NCBI GenBank assembly: GCA_021234155.1
Contig: JAJEKV010000094.1
Span: 2,137,782 to 2,201,781, forward strand
Direction of reading: 5' to 3'
From: Isoetes taiwanensis
Taxonomy: Eukaryota; Streptophyta; Lycopodiopsida; Isoetales; Isoetaceae
DNA: 64,000 nt
Part shown: positions 1 through 11,029 of the stretch, one piece after another
Numbering within the stretch: the first letter of the stretch is position 1
Layout of the letters: every line of letters begins with the position of its first letter
Made by a program: the position numbers and the translations under genes
Notes under the pieces: generated by a model
Database searches by the model: none
Told to the model about the DNA's origin: nothing
Seen by the model: the letters and a program-made list of their open reading frames with translations, nothing else

Positions 1-986
1 CATTACGTATTGCTGCCATTAGATCAGTCACACTCTGGCAAGCATTTTAACACCATATAGGGGCTCGCTCAAGAGTCGTAATATGAACCTCTCAGCCGCC
101 GCCACCGCCTCCACCCACCCACAAATCCAGTGTGTGCGGCTCTGTGCATGCGCTTCATCTACAGTTGTGCTGTAGAGAGCCAACAGGATAACAATTCATG
201 TTTTAGGTCTCTACCCCTTCCCAATACAAAGAGTCTATAGAGATGCATCATCCATATACTGACAGAGAACTAAAGAACTAAATCCAACGGCGTCATGCAG
301 AAAGGAACGCTATCTAGAGATCTATAGAGGGTCACAAAGTAATCTAATGAGCTAAAACTCATCGATTCAATGATCAAAATAGGGTTTAGACTATCTAATT
401 GGCCAAATACCCATCCTTGATTTTCCGACTGAAAGCCTTGCACTTGTCCTCACTGCCAACCTGTGAGAAACTAAGGATGTAATTCTCCCAATGAAATCGG
501 GATGCTACGGCCGCTGAGGCAACGGCAAACAGAGTTCCGCCCAAAATCGAAAAAATTAGGTTATTAGGCTTCCAACCCTATATAGACAAGGGTTGGTTAG
601 GTTTCCACCATCCCCTTTGGCATGTGGATACTCGGGAAATGGGGCCCACTCGCCTTTAAGGCGGGCTAGGGTGTAGCTGCACGCCTGGCTACGGAAATGC
701 AGTGACTCCAAATGTGCTCACATGGAATGTGTGTGTATGACAACAACGTATATCGCGGTAATAATTTACCTGCGGGTACGCCCACGCATCAAGTGGCCGC
801 TACTAAAATGCGCCTACATTAATGTATGACCGGAAAATGTGCGGCCACGCTAATGGCCATTCTTAGTGTTGCCTCTCAGTGGGCTACCCACTCGCTATAA
901 TGCTGCTGCACACGCCAATCTGGTGGCGGTACGCGGATTTGGCAGATAAATATACGCCCCGAGCGGAGACAGCGCCGAACGCCACA
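1..986. repeat. LTR-like direct repeat, left copy (incomplete at window edge)
   Basis: This stretch matches about 14400-15427 in the same orientation over nearly its whole length. Shared landmarks include a block with tctataGAGATGCATCATCC, a block around 365-410 (gtttagactatctaattggc), and the pair of sites near 905-986 ending in gaacgc(c/t)aca. Identity is interrupted by many indels. Direct copies about 14.4 kb apart that flank retroelement coding relics suggest the LTRs of one large element, or two solo LTRs of one family. The left boundary lies outside the window, so a target duplication cannot be checked. No convincing primer-binding site or polypurine tract is visible next to the right-hand edge. 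Confidence 0.6.
572..596. promoter_or_regulatory. CTATATAG box inside an 8-bp inverted repeat
   Basis: CCAACCCT (572-579) and AGGGTTGG (589-596) are perfect inverted arms around a 9-base loop, overlapping CTATATAG. The right LTR-like copy keeps the same structure at about 15018-15043. The TATA sequence is itself palindromic, so it does not show which strand would be transcribed. Calling it an LTR promoter is inference. Confidence 0.4.
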
Positions 987-2217
987 TTCTCCTTGAAATG
1001 ATGTCAGTCTCAAAGATCGTGTGGTTCTCCCAATTGGAATCTAACCCGCAATCAACCTCGAGAAGGTTTATAGTACATTATAATACTTATACATTTATTA
1101 TGCATTACCTTAAGGTAATACTTTTATCACATTATATTATATTACTAGACTGCACTGGCCAAGCAGTAAGTATGATTTGGAACCCCAACTATTGGGATTT
1201 TATGACATTGATCTAAATTACGAGATTTGCCTCTGGGTGGGTAATATTGAGCGTGGTGTTCAATTGTAATATTGTTTTGTAGTTAAAGCTCATCATGTTA
1301 TTTTGTTGTTGCAATTTAATCAAAGTCAATACGTTGTTAATTGTAGTAATCTTAGGAAGTGTAAACATTTCATGTGAGGAATTTTAGGAAGTGCAAACAC
1401 TTTGCCTAGGAATTCATTGATGTAATGCCGACTACCATTTGGAACGAATAGTTTGTTCGCTTATTGAGCCTTTCCATTTCCCAATAAGGAAAACCCATGA
1501 ATCTTTGGTCATGTTGAAAGCTAAAGTATTTTCTTGTTACTACCATGGGGGCTTAGTGGTTGCCTCACTTGCTTTTATATTTATTGAGCTTTTCTTTTCC
1601 AATAAGAAAACCTATGAATTCCTTGGTCATAAGTTGAAAGCCAAAGCATGCTTTCTTGTTATGTTTTCTTTGTTACTACCATGGGTAACGGCCTTAGTGG
1701 TTGTCTAGCCCATAAAAAGCAAAACCACCGTTATAAGTTCAATACACTTTTAGCACAACTACAATTAAACAAATACTACTATCCTTGCCATGCAAACATT
1801 CCTTCCGTGGTTTGATGTGGGTTGATGTCGCTTTCACATGTTTTACAACAAAGGTTTTCACATGTTTACAAAGAGAGAAATTTTTCACTATTCTCTCAAT
1901 TATCTCCTCCATTTTCTTTAGACAAAGATTTAAACAATAAGAGATTTGAAAAATGTTAAAACAATATGAGAGTTCAGCTGAACGCCGCCAATCTAAGCAA
2001 TTCATCGTATATTGATATCAAAAACATATTGAAATTGCATATGTATTAAGCAAAGGCAAAAAGATAATTGAATTAGAACCACTTGCAAAACAGGATGTAA
2101 GATATTTTCTGTGCATTTTGCATGGCATTCATGATATAAATGCTAAGTACAATCATCATATGTACCAAGAATAGACTTCCTATAGCAATCACACATCTAT
2201 TGACACAACCATACCAA
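987..2217. other. AT-rich spacer, no recognisable gene
   Basis: AT-rich sequence with only short open frames of no recognisable type. Around 1430-1700 a partial local duplication is visible: the phrase tattgagc(c)tttcc followed by aataaGGAAAACC(c/t)ATGAAT occurs at about 1462 and again at about 1583, roughly 120 bp apart. Confidence 0.4.
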
Positions 2218-2517
2218 TTAAAGTTCCGGGTGAGAAAGGAGTAAATAAAGCATGAAAGATATTGTTGTCAAGCTTGTCGTCAAGATAATGCCGTAGTCCC
2301 ACATCCCCATTAGATAATGAGATGCCGCATAGCTTGATAGTTGAGCACCAAGAATGGCTGTGAGGATAAGCCTCAACAAATAATGATGAATACCCATAAG
2401 CCTTACAATAAAAAAGCTGGCATGGTGAGGCATGTCACAACGCATCTTTGTATAATTAAACAAAATCAGAACTGAAGCCATGGATAGCAGTATAATACTA
2501 CCAAGATAGGGAGGCAA
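2218..2517 (-). CDS. Hypothetical multi-pass membrane protein fragment
   Basis: A 99-codon open frame on the minus strand that I do not recognise. It is strikingly hydrophobic, with three or four stretches of 15-20 apolar residues: around residues 4-20 (GSIILLSMASVLILF), 35-60 and 75-95 (IILTTSLTTISFMLYLLL). It ends in a stop shortly after LSHPEL. A second hydrophobic frame lies 50 bp upstream on the same strand (2568-2696), so the two may be exons or frameshifted parts of one membrane gene. No domain motif is visible. It could also be chance: the opposite strand is not coding and there is no promoter evidence. Confidence 0.25.
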   Translation of the reverse strand: MPPYLGSIILLSMASVLILFNYTKMRCDMPHHASFFIVRLMGIHHYLLRLILTAILGAQLSSYAASHYLMGMWDYGIILTTSLTTISFMLYLLLSHPEL

Positions 2518-2567
2518 ATCCTTTGCTTACCCCGATGCACATGATGTTAGCTGGAGCTTTTCATATA

Positions 2568-2696
2568 TCAAAAAAGATTACACAAAGTGAGAAGCCAAAA
2601 GGCCGTGAAAATGAAGTGGATTGACAACGCAAAGCAGCTGGCAAGGACAATATAAGGAAGCAAATCCCAGATAGCGATCTTGTAAAACTCACTCAT
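2568..2696 (-). CDS. Short hydrophobic open frame upstream of the 2218-2517 frame
   Basis: A 42-codon frame starting MSEFYKIAIWDLLPY and continuing through about 20 apolar residues (IVLASCFALSIHFIF) to a stop. It ends with TTTGT followed by gtaatc, a possible splice donor. A possible acceptor (cttggtag) lies near 2505, inside the next frame. Together with 2218-2517 it would give a small multi-pass membrane protein. Function unknown; the link between the two frames is inference. Confidence 0.2.
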   Translation of the reverse strand: MSEFYKIAIWDLLPYIVLASCFALSIHFIFTAFWLLTLCNLF

Positions 2697-4095
2697 GTTC
2701 TACCTGGCACTAGCAACCCTGCAGCACAAAAGGATCCTTGAATCAGCAAATGGACCATTGACTGCAGGAATGGGCGGGGAGGGTTTTTGAAGAGCACTTC
2801 AAATGCAAGATGCATGTAAGAAGTGCAGTGGTAGGGAAACATATGCTAATGCCCCGGAATTCTGTAAATAGATGATGCAAGCATATGTGCTATAAAATAG
2901 AGCTTGTTGTATTTGTTTTAATGTACATCATATGATTACTAAGAAAAATAATAAATAAAAAGCTTTTACATATAACACCCTTTAATGTCCTGCCTAATGT
3001 GATATGCCCTGCGGTGAACTAATCTGGTTTCGCTGCTTGTTAAGCGAAGGAAAGTACCTTCGTGAAGGAAGAAAAGATTTGTGCAAGTCCAACTCTCAGC
3101 TTTAAATCCTGCAAGCTTCGGACACTTTATTCTTCATCTCCTTCATACAAAGCAATGTTAGATTGGTGCACAAAAGAAAAGATGGATGATAGAGAAGATT
3201 TACTTCATTGCTCCCTCTGAGTGCTTCTTTATAAAGAAGATTTCGCTTCTAACACCAAGCTCCTAAGTCCCCACATTTCTAATTTTATTCTCCTGCATCT
3301 CCTTGTAAAAGTATCTACACCCAAAAATACTCACTAAAGAAAAGCAGAGAGCAGTAATGTGTGCCCTGGGTGGAGAAACAGAAGAGATGGGTGCAAATTG
3401 AAAAGGAAAATTGCCTTGAGCTCGCCAAATGGGTCCTACTTCGCTAAACCGAATGCAAGCTCATCACATTTGTCCTTATCTTTTCCTATAAAGAGGACGA
3501 AATTCAATCAAATCAACGATTCTAATTTTACAGCATACTCAGATGCCCTTGCGCTCCAAATTTAAGAAATTCCAAAATTCTCCAAGTCAAAGGGAATCGA
3601 AAGCTCCACTTCCTATCATTCAAGCACCACCGATTTACTACAATGATTTACTATAGCGATTCTTTGCTTTTAACCTAGGGCATGTCACCCTTCACAGACA
3701 TGAATTCATCTTCTTCGATAATATTTTGGATTGAAATGCATTCTCTAGATCGGTTTCCAATGGATTATTCCTTTTCCGCTTGAGGTGCTTTTAAATTGAT
3801 TAGCTGTCAATCCTTTGGATTGACGCATCCCTTCCTTAACAACTCGGGCGGATCGTAACATCTAACGGCCCGAGCCCGCAGCTGATTGTCTTGCAAGTTC
3901 ATTTGCCGATTGTTTGAATTGTAGAGTACGATTCATGGTAGAAAATCATGAACGATATGCTCCAACCACAAACTTAGGCGCATGATGTTCACAACAAATA
4001 AGCTAATAAAAAGAATATATCTCATTGCTTTTTGGATCAAACTCTATCGCCAGTAATCATGGGCCTCTACCGTGATATTGTATGGTTTCATTAAT
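2697..4095. other. No recognisable gene
   Basis: Mixed AT-rich sequence with scattered short frames (the longest, 3359-3565, resembles nothing I know). No repeats or RNA genes seen. Confidence 0.3.
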
Positions 4096-4331
4096 CCTAT
4101 ATTATAAAATTATACATTATTGCAGCCCCAATGTTTCAATCCATTCCTACCATATAGCCAAGCTTACTTATAGCCAAGCTTAACCAGAGCTGCTCCCCGC
4201 CAAGCAGCAAAACCTCCTAGAAAAAGATAAATACAAACGATAGCAGTATGATGTGCCAAGTGGTAATCTCAACCGTACAATCTAGTGCCATTCAAGACAG
4301 TATATATACCTATATAATTTTATAATATAGG
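4096..4331. mobile_element. MITE-like element with perfect 19-bp terminal inverted repeats
   Basis: The left end CCTATATTATAAAATTATA (4096-4114) is the exact reverse complement of the right end (4313-4331). The 236-bp interior is non-coding. Size and structure fit a miniature inverted-repeat transposable element. Flanks are ttaat on the left and agtga on the right, so no clear target duplication is seen and no superfamily can be assigned. A partial match to its end (ATTTTATAATATAGGA) occurs near 29451. Confidence 0.6.
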
Positions 4332-5109
4332 AGTGATAAAATAATTTATCAATCTACAACATGGCCAATGTAGATTACTCCAACATTCCCTTAACATTAC
4401 TATTAAGTTTATCAAAATTTAAATTAGCTCAGGTAATTCTTGATTCCTGCGTAAATACATTCCAACAAAATTTTGTGTTGTAAAGTCTTCGCTGTGAGGC
4501 TCACCTCCCCTTATTCTCCCGAGCTTCACCGCCTCAAGTAGGTGTCGTCATCACTACGCTAGTACCCATTTAATCTGCTAATAAAATTCTTTTGGTTATA
4601 TGGTGACCAATTCCCCACCTATCTACATGGATGCATGGCTAATTCCGGCGAGGAAGAGGGTGAATTTTCCATTATAGTCACGAGACAAAATACATGCCTA
4701 TATATATGCTTCATGCCTACACCTCTAGTTGCCCAAATATGGAGGTGATATCCTTCCTCGCTGCGGGGGCGCTGGCGATAGATTCCTCCTATCAAAGCCA
4801 TATATGGACTAAAGCCTATCAATGCATTCCCTCAATGACTTCTTTTCTTCGAGGTCGCCTACTCCTCGCGGGATGTATAGACTTTCTAATCTACCTCCCA
4901 CTCGCCTCATAAGCGAAAACGCCGGTCAAGGTCATACTTCGATATACCAGAGATCACCGTGAGTGGTCCCATCATCGCATACAACGATGCCCGCGCTTCA
5001 AGCGTAGGTGGCATGAGATTAATCTTTAATCTATATAAGAATTAACCTACACAAATCGCATATGCCCGAGCCGACATTTCTTCTGAGATGACCTTGCCGC
5101 CCCATTGCT
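4332..5109. other. Spacer left of the gypsy relic
   Basis: No gene seen. It may hold the 3' untranslated end of the minus-strand gypsy element, but no polypurine tract or LTR edge could be placed. Confidence 0.25.
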
Positions 5110-5123
5110 CCATAAACCGGGTA

Positions 5124-5440
5124 CTACTTTACTAAATCTTTTCTAAGTACCCACGCGGACGCCTTCCACCGTGTTTCCACTTGACCAAATACTCTGAGGA
5201 ATTCCGACCTCGCTTTGAAAGCTTTATCAAGAATCAATTCCGAACTATTTCCAAATGTTTCCTCCGCCATTTCCAACAAATATATAGTCCAAGACTCTGG
5301 CCTCGATTTGGGGGTATGCCTCTTCAGCAAACTCACGCAAGACCTATGAATCTTTATAGGTGGCCGGCAAGTCTAGCTTGTAGGCTTGATTGCCTAGTTT
5401 CTCACTATTCTCAAAGGTCCAAAATTCCACCTTGGAGCAA
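5124..5440 (-). pseudogene. Integrase C-terminal segment and chromodomain-like tail
   Basis: About 5440-5290 on the minus strand reads FGPLRIV, then LDLPATYKIH and SLLKRHTPKS, which match the GPF(R/K)I and LPxxxKIHPVFHVSLL(K/R) region after gypsy integrase cores. Further on, about 5197-5174 reads EYLVKWK, the core motif of a chromodomain, followed in another frame by ASAWVLRKDLVK, which fits the end of the fold. The frame changes between these motifs. In chromodomain-bearing gypsy elements this module binds modified histone tails and guides integration. Here it is certainly not functional as written. Confidence 0.6.
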
Positions 5441-5699
5441 GCTTTTGCACGTTTATCCCCAGCTTCGCTCGCCTACCTAATCTTGGCTTCAAACATCATC
5501 TCCAACTTGAATCCTCTTTACCGCTCGAGCGCTGCTCACAGATGCTCTTTGATCACTTCTTGTCACAGTGATAGCCAATAACTTCCTCTACGAAGGCCAA
5601 GAGATATCTACCAACATTCTGGCCGCGAAATCCTCCACTTTAGACACACGGGCTGTGCCAAGTGTCTCGAGTTAGGCACCTACCAGATGATACTATACC

Positions 5700-6180
5700 A
5701 CTTATTTATGTTTCAGGCATGACCCATCAGGCCATCCGCCCGGCGGGCCGATATGCCGCTCTGGCGGATAGCTTCGTCTGATCGCCGTAAAGAGGTTCCT
5801 GCCAAAAGGCACTCCGCGAACTTTGATCCTCGCTTGAGATGATCTTCGCATGCCATGAAGCCTCAAGATCTCTTTGCGAAGAGCTTTGCCGCATCCATGG
5901 TCAGACCGTATTCCGCGAAGCACAAATGTGCCATCTTCGACAACTTGTCAATTACTACCATTAAGGCATCCTGCCTCGCCAGTTCTTTGGAGTCCCGTGA
6001 TGAAATCCATGCCGATTACCTCCTAATTTAGCGCTACCTAATGGCCTCAAATGCCCCCTGAATTCGGTGCCGCCTCCGGCCACCGCTGGCATAGCGATTC
6101 CTTGATGCAGCGAGCTATTTGCTTCTTCATTCCCCGCCACAATAGCTACCGCTGGCACTTTGGAAATATGTTTTCAAGCA
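5700..6180 (-). pseudogene. Gypsy integrase fragment
   Basis: Minus-strand reading gives GMKKQIARCIKE with CQR nearby (the zinc-binding N-terminal part, about 6140-6080), then MDFITGL (about 6015-5992) and DALMVVIDKLSKMAH (about 5970-5926). The last two correspond to the catalytic-core region that carries the first acidic residue. About 5905-5890 gives SDHG, the position of the second catalytic aspartate. The following segment down to 5705 is open but strongly diverged. The enzyme would insert the cDNA into the host genome. Frame breaks separate the blocks. Confidence 0.7.
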
Positions 6181-6414
6181 GAATCCCGCATGGCTAAAGC
6201 ATTGGGCTGTTAAAGGTCGTGGAGATCAACTTCCACACCATGATTCGTGTACACAACTTGTTCTATATGGTATACCAAAGCCGCCTCCTTCTTATAATGC
6301 TTGAAGGCCTCCCGCCTTTATCCTGCTTCCGCCTCCTTCGGGGCTTGCCCATACTTCCCTGAATCCACATCCGCTGGCGCGACTCTTCAATCCTTTACCA
6401 AAGCCGGAGAGCGC

Positions 6415-6640
6415 CGAAATTGTACTGCAATGCACTCTAGTTGTCAGATGCCTCGAAAGCCGACTGCTACCACATTGAGCTCTACTTGTAGACTATATCA
6501 AAGTCATATTCTTCGAGTGAACTCCATCCATCCTCACGCCGCATTAAGGTGTGGTTAAGTGCGGAATACATATCGAGGCCTGATGGCTCTGAGATCCAAT
6601 TGGAACTTCTTCCAAGAGATAATGCTCCATATTCTTAATG
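6415..6640 (-). pseudogene. Gypsy RNase H fragment
   Basis: Minus-strand motifs LKNMEHYLLEE (about 6640-6607) and MRREDGWSSLEEYDFDI (about 6550-6495) correspond to the 'LKxWRHYLYG' and 'LRxRRWxELLxDYDxxIxY' blocks of gypsy RNase H. The tail fits the VVADALSR region only weakly. It lies between RT and integrase, as expected. This domain would degrade the RNA strand during reverse transcription. Confidence 0.55.
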
Positions 6641-7094
6641 CCCCATAACCGCAGGCAAGCAACTCCGATCGCGGCGCTTGCAGCTGCCCCGCCGCTCATC
6701 TTCCGAATCATACGCCACTACACGCTCTTCCTTGCATAAGCACGCGACCTCAGAAGGCCATCTTATCGCATCCGCTGCTAATGAGTTTATCTTTCTCCGG
6801 TCCGCAGTGGTTAAGATCGGGCTGTTGTTGCGCTTCCTTCAACAATTCAAACCCCTTGGGCTTTGTGCCAATGCTCTACCCAATCTTTCACCTCCGCCTC
6901 GCCAGTCCAGTTAATCCGGCTGCTATCTTAGCGTGCCCTTCAATTTAACTTCCCCAGTAACTCGCCAGGCCGGAGGAAACTTCCGGACTTCATGCAATTC
7001 TTCTTCGCGCCGCCAATCAATGACGGGCTTCAATCTTGGCTGGTCCGCGAGATGCCTTCACGGTGATCACATGACCTAGATATCTACCTTTCCC

Positions 7095-7560
7095 CGCTAT
7101 GGCGATACCACAACTTGGCGCATAACCGTGCCTTCAACTTCTCTAGCGCACTCTTCGCGTTGTACGGCTCTTCAAGGGATCCGCTATACACCAAAATGCC
7201 GCCAAAGAAAAACAATCACAAAGGTGTCCGTGAACTCCTCGAAGATATCGCTCATGAGCCCTGGCGAACGCTATGGGCATTTGATAGTTTAAAGGCATTA
7301 CCGTGAACTCATAATGCCTATACCGCCGCTCCCAAGGCGGTCTTATGGATGTCTTCTTCCTTATCCCGCCGACCGATGATAACTCGACCTTAAGTCACTT
7401 CGGAGAAAGATCTTTGCACCTTGGAGCTGATCCATCAAGTCGCCCTGACCTCGAGCGAGAGCATTTGTTCTGAAATGGTGCGCTTATTCAACCTGCCTAT
7501 AGTCTATGCACATCCTCAAAGATCCATCCTCTTGACAAAAAGAATGGGCGCCCAAACGCT
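7095..7560 (-). pseudogene. Gypsy reverse transcriptase fragment, catalytic motif altered
   Basis: Minus-strand blocks in order: APILFVKRMD (about 7553-7522), MCIDYR and LNK (about 7520-7485), DLMDQLQGAKIF and SDLRSSYH (7443-7374), YEFTVMP (about 7310-7290), and FFGGILVYS (about 7212-7185). These are the standard gypsy RT blocks. The catalytic pair that should read DD before IL is GG here; on the plus strand the codons read gccgcc where gtcatc or similar is expected. Several frame changes lie between blocks. Whether the GG is real inactivation or a sequencing artefact cannot be told from this copy alone. Confidence 0.75.
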
Positions 7561-7984
7561 GGTAGACACTAGGTCTAATGAAACCTGGTAGGTCGAAAGC
7601 AAACCGCGAATCCGCTTCAAACCTCCGCATAACCCCGCTGTCATTCTATATGAGCCTTGCTTGTTGGCTTTGTTCCTGGTTCGAAAGTGCTATCTCGCAC
7701 TGACTTCTATATAAGGAGGGAGCCGCTTGATCTCATCCTCGAAAGAGATCATGGAACCTCGCGATTACCGAGATATTTCGTTTCTCGCAATCCTACTTCA
7801 GCCGCCAAGCAGTTCTCTTTGCTTCCTTCCGTTCCCGCCTACTAATCTCGTTTGAAGATGTATGCCACTCTGCTCACTCTGATGCACCTTGAAATTGCTA
7901 GAAGACATGCACTCGCATGATGGAAACAAATCTCCTACCAAGTATCTCAATGATCTGCTGGCCGGGCGCTGGGAAGGTCAAATT

Positions 7985-8110
7985 CCATACCGACAATGGC
8001 CCCCCGCTACCCAAGGTACTCCATTCCTATGATCAAGTCGCATTTCCAATGCCCATTACTCACCCTATCCGATATTAATCCCCGCAAGTCGGCGTCGGTT
8101 AATTTTGCCC
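7985..8110 (-). pseudogene. Gypsy aspartic protease end
   Basis: DLIIGMEYLG on the minus strand (8040-8011) matches the conserved 'D(V/L)ILGMDWL' block that closes the gypsy retropepsin domain, just upstream of RT. The active-site triplet D(S/T)G was not found with confidence in the degraded sequence further upstream. Confidence 0.6.
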
Positions 8111-8319
8111 GTCTTCATCGCACTACTCTGCTAGAACAATGGGTCTTGGCTTGACTTTAGCTAAGCTCAACTTCAACATCTGAACCATTCCCGTGGGATG
8201 CAAAGTTATGGCTACTTCCCCGAAATCTATCAAGACTATGAAGGACTTAGCTTTAGCCTTCCCTACCGGAAATTACCTTTAATCGGGCTCTCGCTTGCTC
8301 AGATCTGGCTGCGCAAAGA

Positions 8320-9450
8320 TGACACTCAATTCTCGAATGTAGCCTGCCTTCGGCCACACCGACAGATGTCCCAATCTCCCAACCTCAGGGCCGCACTCAT
8401 GACGAGGGGCAGCTTTTGTCGCCCTATGGCCCTACGTGTACTGAAGCACCCCAAGCACAATCGCTTCTATGCACTCCCGCTTTTCCGGGCACGCTTGCAA
8501 AAGGATTGCAATCGGGCCGGAGAAGCCTTGACTTCCCGCTTGTCCTTAAAGCGACACCCGCTTTTCCCCGCTGCCTCTCTGTTCCCACTCATATGGGCCT
8601 CTAGCCGACCTGACTGGCCGCCTGGGCTCATAGCTTCCGCCGCTTTGGTTTTCTCCCCGAAGTATCACGCTTTGTGCCCGGGCGACCTGAAAGGTCCCGC
8701 ACTCCCCGCAAGCTTATAGCCTGATTCTCGCTTCGATATCGCCCTAGGGTTTATTGTTTCGCTGCTTCTGCGGATTCTCATTCAACCTCGCAATATAGCT
8801 TTCTAACGCGATGCTTCTTCTCCCAACTTCTAAGACATACAAAATTTTAGCCCCCATGAATTCCTCCCGATATTTCAACTGATTTGTTGCCTTGCCGCAA
8901 CCGTAAAACCGCCGTGACGGCGTTTCAATTTATGTTCCCTTGAACGTGGTAGTTTGGCGCTGAAGGCTTTATAAACTTTCGAATCATGCTATCCCCTCGC
9001 TTAAGCCGCGGTGCCTTTGCATAACCTCTTCCACCAAATCCGAAGGCCTGGGTTAAGTTAATATCGCAACTCGCTTTGTCCTTTATCCTTCATGCCATAA
9101 GCATTTCCGCATCGCCATTTCCTGGCCCAGCCATGCCTTCCTCGCCTAAGCCCACTGTTTCTCCTCGAAATCGTTCCCAGCTTTCCGCCTTCTAAGCAGC
9201 ATTGCCTGGGCGGAATCTTTACCTTCTTCCCCGTAGCGCCTGAGGCCCCTCGTATCTCTTTGTCGCCCCTTCCGGGTGTTCCTCGCTTTCCTCTCGTTTC
9301 GCTCCTCGAAGCCTCGCTTCTTCTTCCTCAGACTCGTGAAACCGCAGTCAACTTGAGCCTGGTGATTCCTGATCGGGGATCTCCTTCTTTGCTCCTCTTC
9401 TTGTCCTTCCTTCCTCCGAAGCTGATGCTTCATGCGAATCGAAAGCATTG
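8320..9450 (-). pseudogene. Gypsy gag fragment with zinc-knuckle remnant
   Basis: About 8900-8855 reads QGNKSVE and, in a neighbouring frame, REEFMGAKILYVLE, matching the 'QG(N/D)xSVxEYxxxF' block at the centre of plant gypsy gag proteins. About 8365-8321 retains KAGYIRE between cysteine codons in shifted frames, a decayed CCHC zinc knuckle. The upstream part, 9448-9146, is a charged open frame rich in K, R and E. Gag would form the virus-like particle. The frame is broken several times. Confidence 0.6.
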
Positions 9451-11029
9451 CCCACCCAACCCACTTCGCTGTACGACAGAATGCCTTTATCTCGTCGCAG
9501 ATCCGCCCTCATCCGGCCATTCCCGCTTCCGGGGTCAGTGGGTTCCTAAGTCTTCAAAATTGTGTTCCTTTGCCGGTGGTCCGGGCGGGTTTGCTCTTTT
9601 CTATAAGGTCTCAAGTAGCTGTCGTCGCTCGCTTTAGCCTCTAGCCGTGATCCATGCGATTAATGGCTATATGGCGAATCCATTTGTTCTTGCATTGTTT
9701 ATGCGTTTGTTGGTATAATTGTGGGGCAAATACATCACAAACATTTAAAGTGCAAATGTAATCTGTATTTATATATCATATAATATTTTAGGTACAAAGG
9801 CTCCGGATCAAGAGTCTAACTAGTCTTGAAATCGCCGCAGAAGACGGGTTGTTCTAAGAACTTAATTTGGGCCCCTTACCGAAAGTGACCTAAGTTCCTC
9901 GATGATGCTTGGTCGGCGAAATTTCTTGATGGTTTTCCACCAGTTCTACCCTCATGTGTCGGAGCAAGCGCGGGTCATAGCCACCGCTTAATCTCCTCAT
10001 GCCGGTGCAGGGGATGGCGGTCGAAGAGGTCATGCCATTGCTGTCTCTCCTTTGACTAAGACAAGATAGGTCGACATTTGCCGCTTATTCAGAAAGCATG
10101 CTTGCCGTAAGCCTCAGAGTGCAATCAGCATAAACACACTCCTTCTTCGCCTCGATCAACTTAAGGTGAATACGCCATTCTCCCATCCATCAGCAGCGGT
10201 AAGTAGTACTCCGAGCCGTAATTACCGCTAGTGCTCAAGCTTCCCGCCGCTTGTTTGGCCTCCACCGCTTCAAATGACTCGGCTTTAATTTACATCGCTG
10301 AGCTCCTCAGAGGTCTTCAATTGTGCTGAGCCTCCCAGCTCAATTCTTTCCTTTGCAAGGGTGATATTGAAGGATCTCGTGATTAGGATACTCGGTCTTC
10401 CCACGATCCCCATCTCATTTGAGGGGCGAGAACTCCTTCCTTCCTGGCAGCTCCCGGCCATTCATCAATTGCCCGAAGGCCGGGCCAGAGGGCCCTCGAT
10501 GTCTGAGGTCGTCTCCTCAGGTGCTCTGGACTTCTACTCTGAGCGGGTTCATGCTCCCCTGACGGCGAAGTCGCCCAGTCGGTTCCCGCCGCAGCTGGCA
10601 GGGAGGAGTTCGCTCCACCTCGAGCCCCTCTCTCTCCCCTACATTCGAGTACTGGATGTCGGCCGAGGAGAGCATCTTCCATCGATGATGATAGGGGCTA
10701 GGTCAGGGATGCCTAGCCGCCTAAGTGGGGAGCAACTCGAGCACCCCACGTACTCGTCAAATTGATCAGGCTCCTGCTCTCCCTGGCCGCTTCTTCGTCT
10801 CGAAGCCGAAAGCCTCGTATCCTTCAGCTGGGCCTTCACTTTCTCATCCTCTCTTGGCTTCCTCGTTTTGTTGGGATACCGAGCAGACGTTTGCTCTCCC
10901 CTTCCCGTTTATTGGGCCCACTTCCATCGGAGGAATAGGAAGCCACCCCATCGCAAGTTCTCGGCGCGGGGATAAGAAGATGGCTAGGGCGCAAGTGGGG
11001 AAAAGATAGGGCGCACTTGGTCCCGTTGG
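9451..11029. other. Mixed stretch: AT-rich insert then GC-rich retroelement-like DNA
   Basis: 9660-9800 is AT-rich and differs sharply from both sides. 9850-11029 is GC-richer, without recognisable motifs apart from LGIPDLAP on the minus strand near 10730, which weakly resembles the 'PGIDPxxAxHxL' linker between protease and RT of gypsy elements. Two overlapping opposite-strand frames near 10360-10840 look like by-products of high GC content. Confidence 0.3.

Larger units (their letters stand above)
5110..9450 (-). mobile_element. Ty3/gypsy retrotransposon relic with a chromodomain-like end (gag-pol), decayed
   Basis: Reading the minus strand from 9450 to 5110 gives the standard Ty3/gypsy order: gag, zinc-knuckle remnant, protease, reverse transcriptase, RNase H, integrase, then a chromodomain-like tail. 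Each part is recognisable by short motifs, but the frame changes repeatedly, so no polyprotein can be made from this sequence as given. A terminal chromodomain places it among the gypsy elements that usually target heterochromatin (family knowledge). The region is GC-richer than its surroundings. Its own LTRs were not located. The ~1-kb repeats at 1-986 and 14400-15427 may belong to it or to the second gypsy relic at 11.0-13.0 kb. Confidence 0.8.

Noticed and set aside
8198-8719. 173-codon plus-strand frame
   Set aside because: It lies antisense to the gag zinc-knuckle and protease region of the gypsy relic, whose motifs read on the minus strand in the right order.
10361-10839. 134-codon plus-strand frame overlapping 99- and 66-codon minus-strand frames
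   Set aside because: High GC content produces long chance frames on both strands, and no domain motif is visible. If anything here is coding, it is the minus strand, consistent with the neighbouring gypsy relic.
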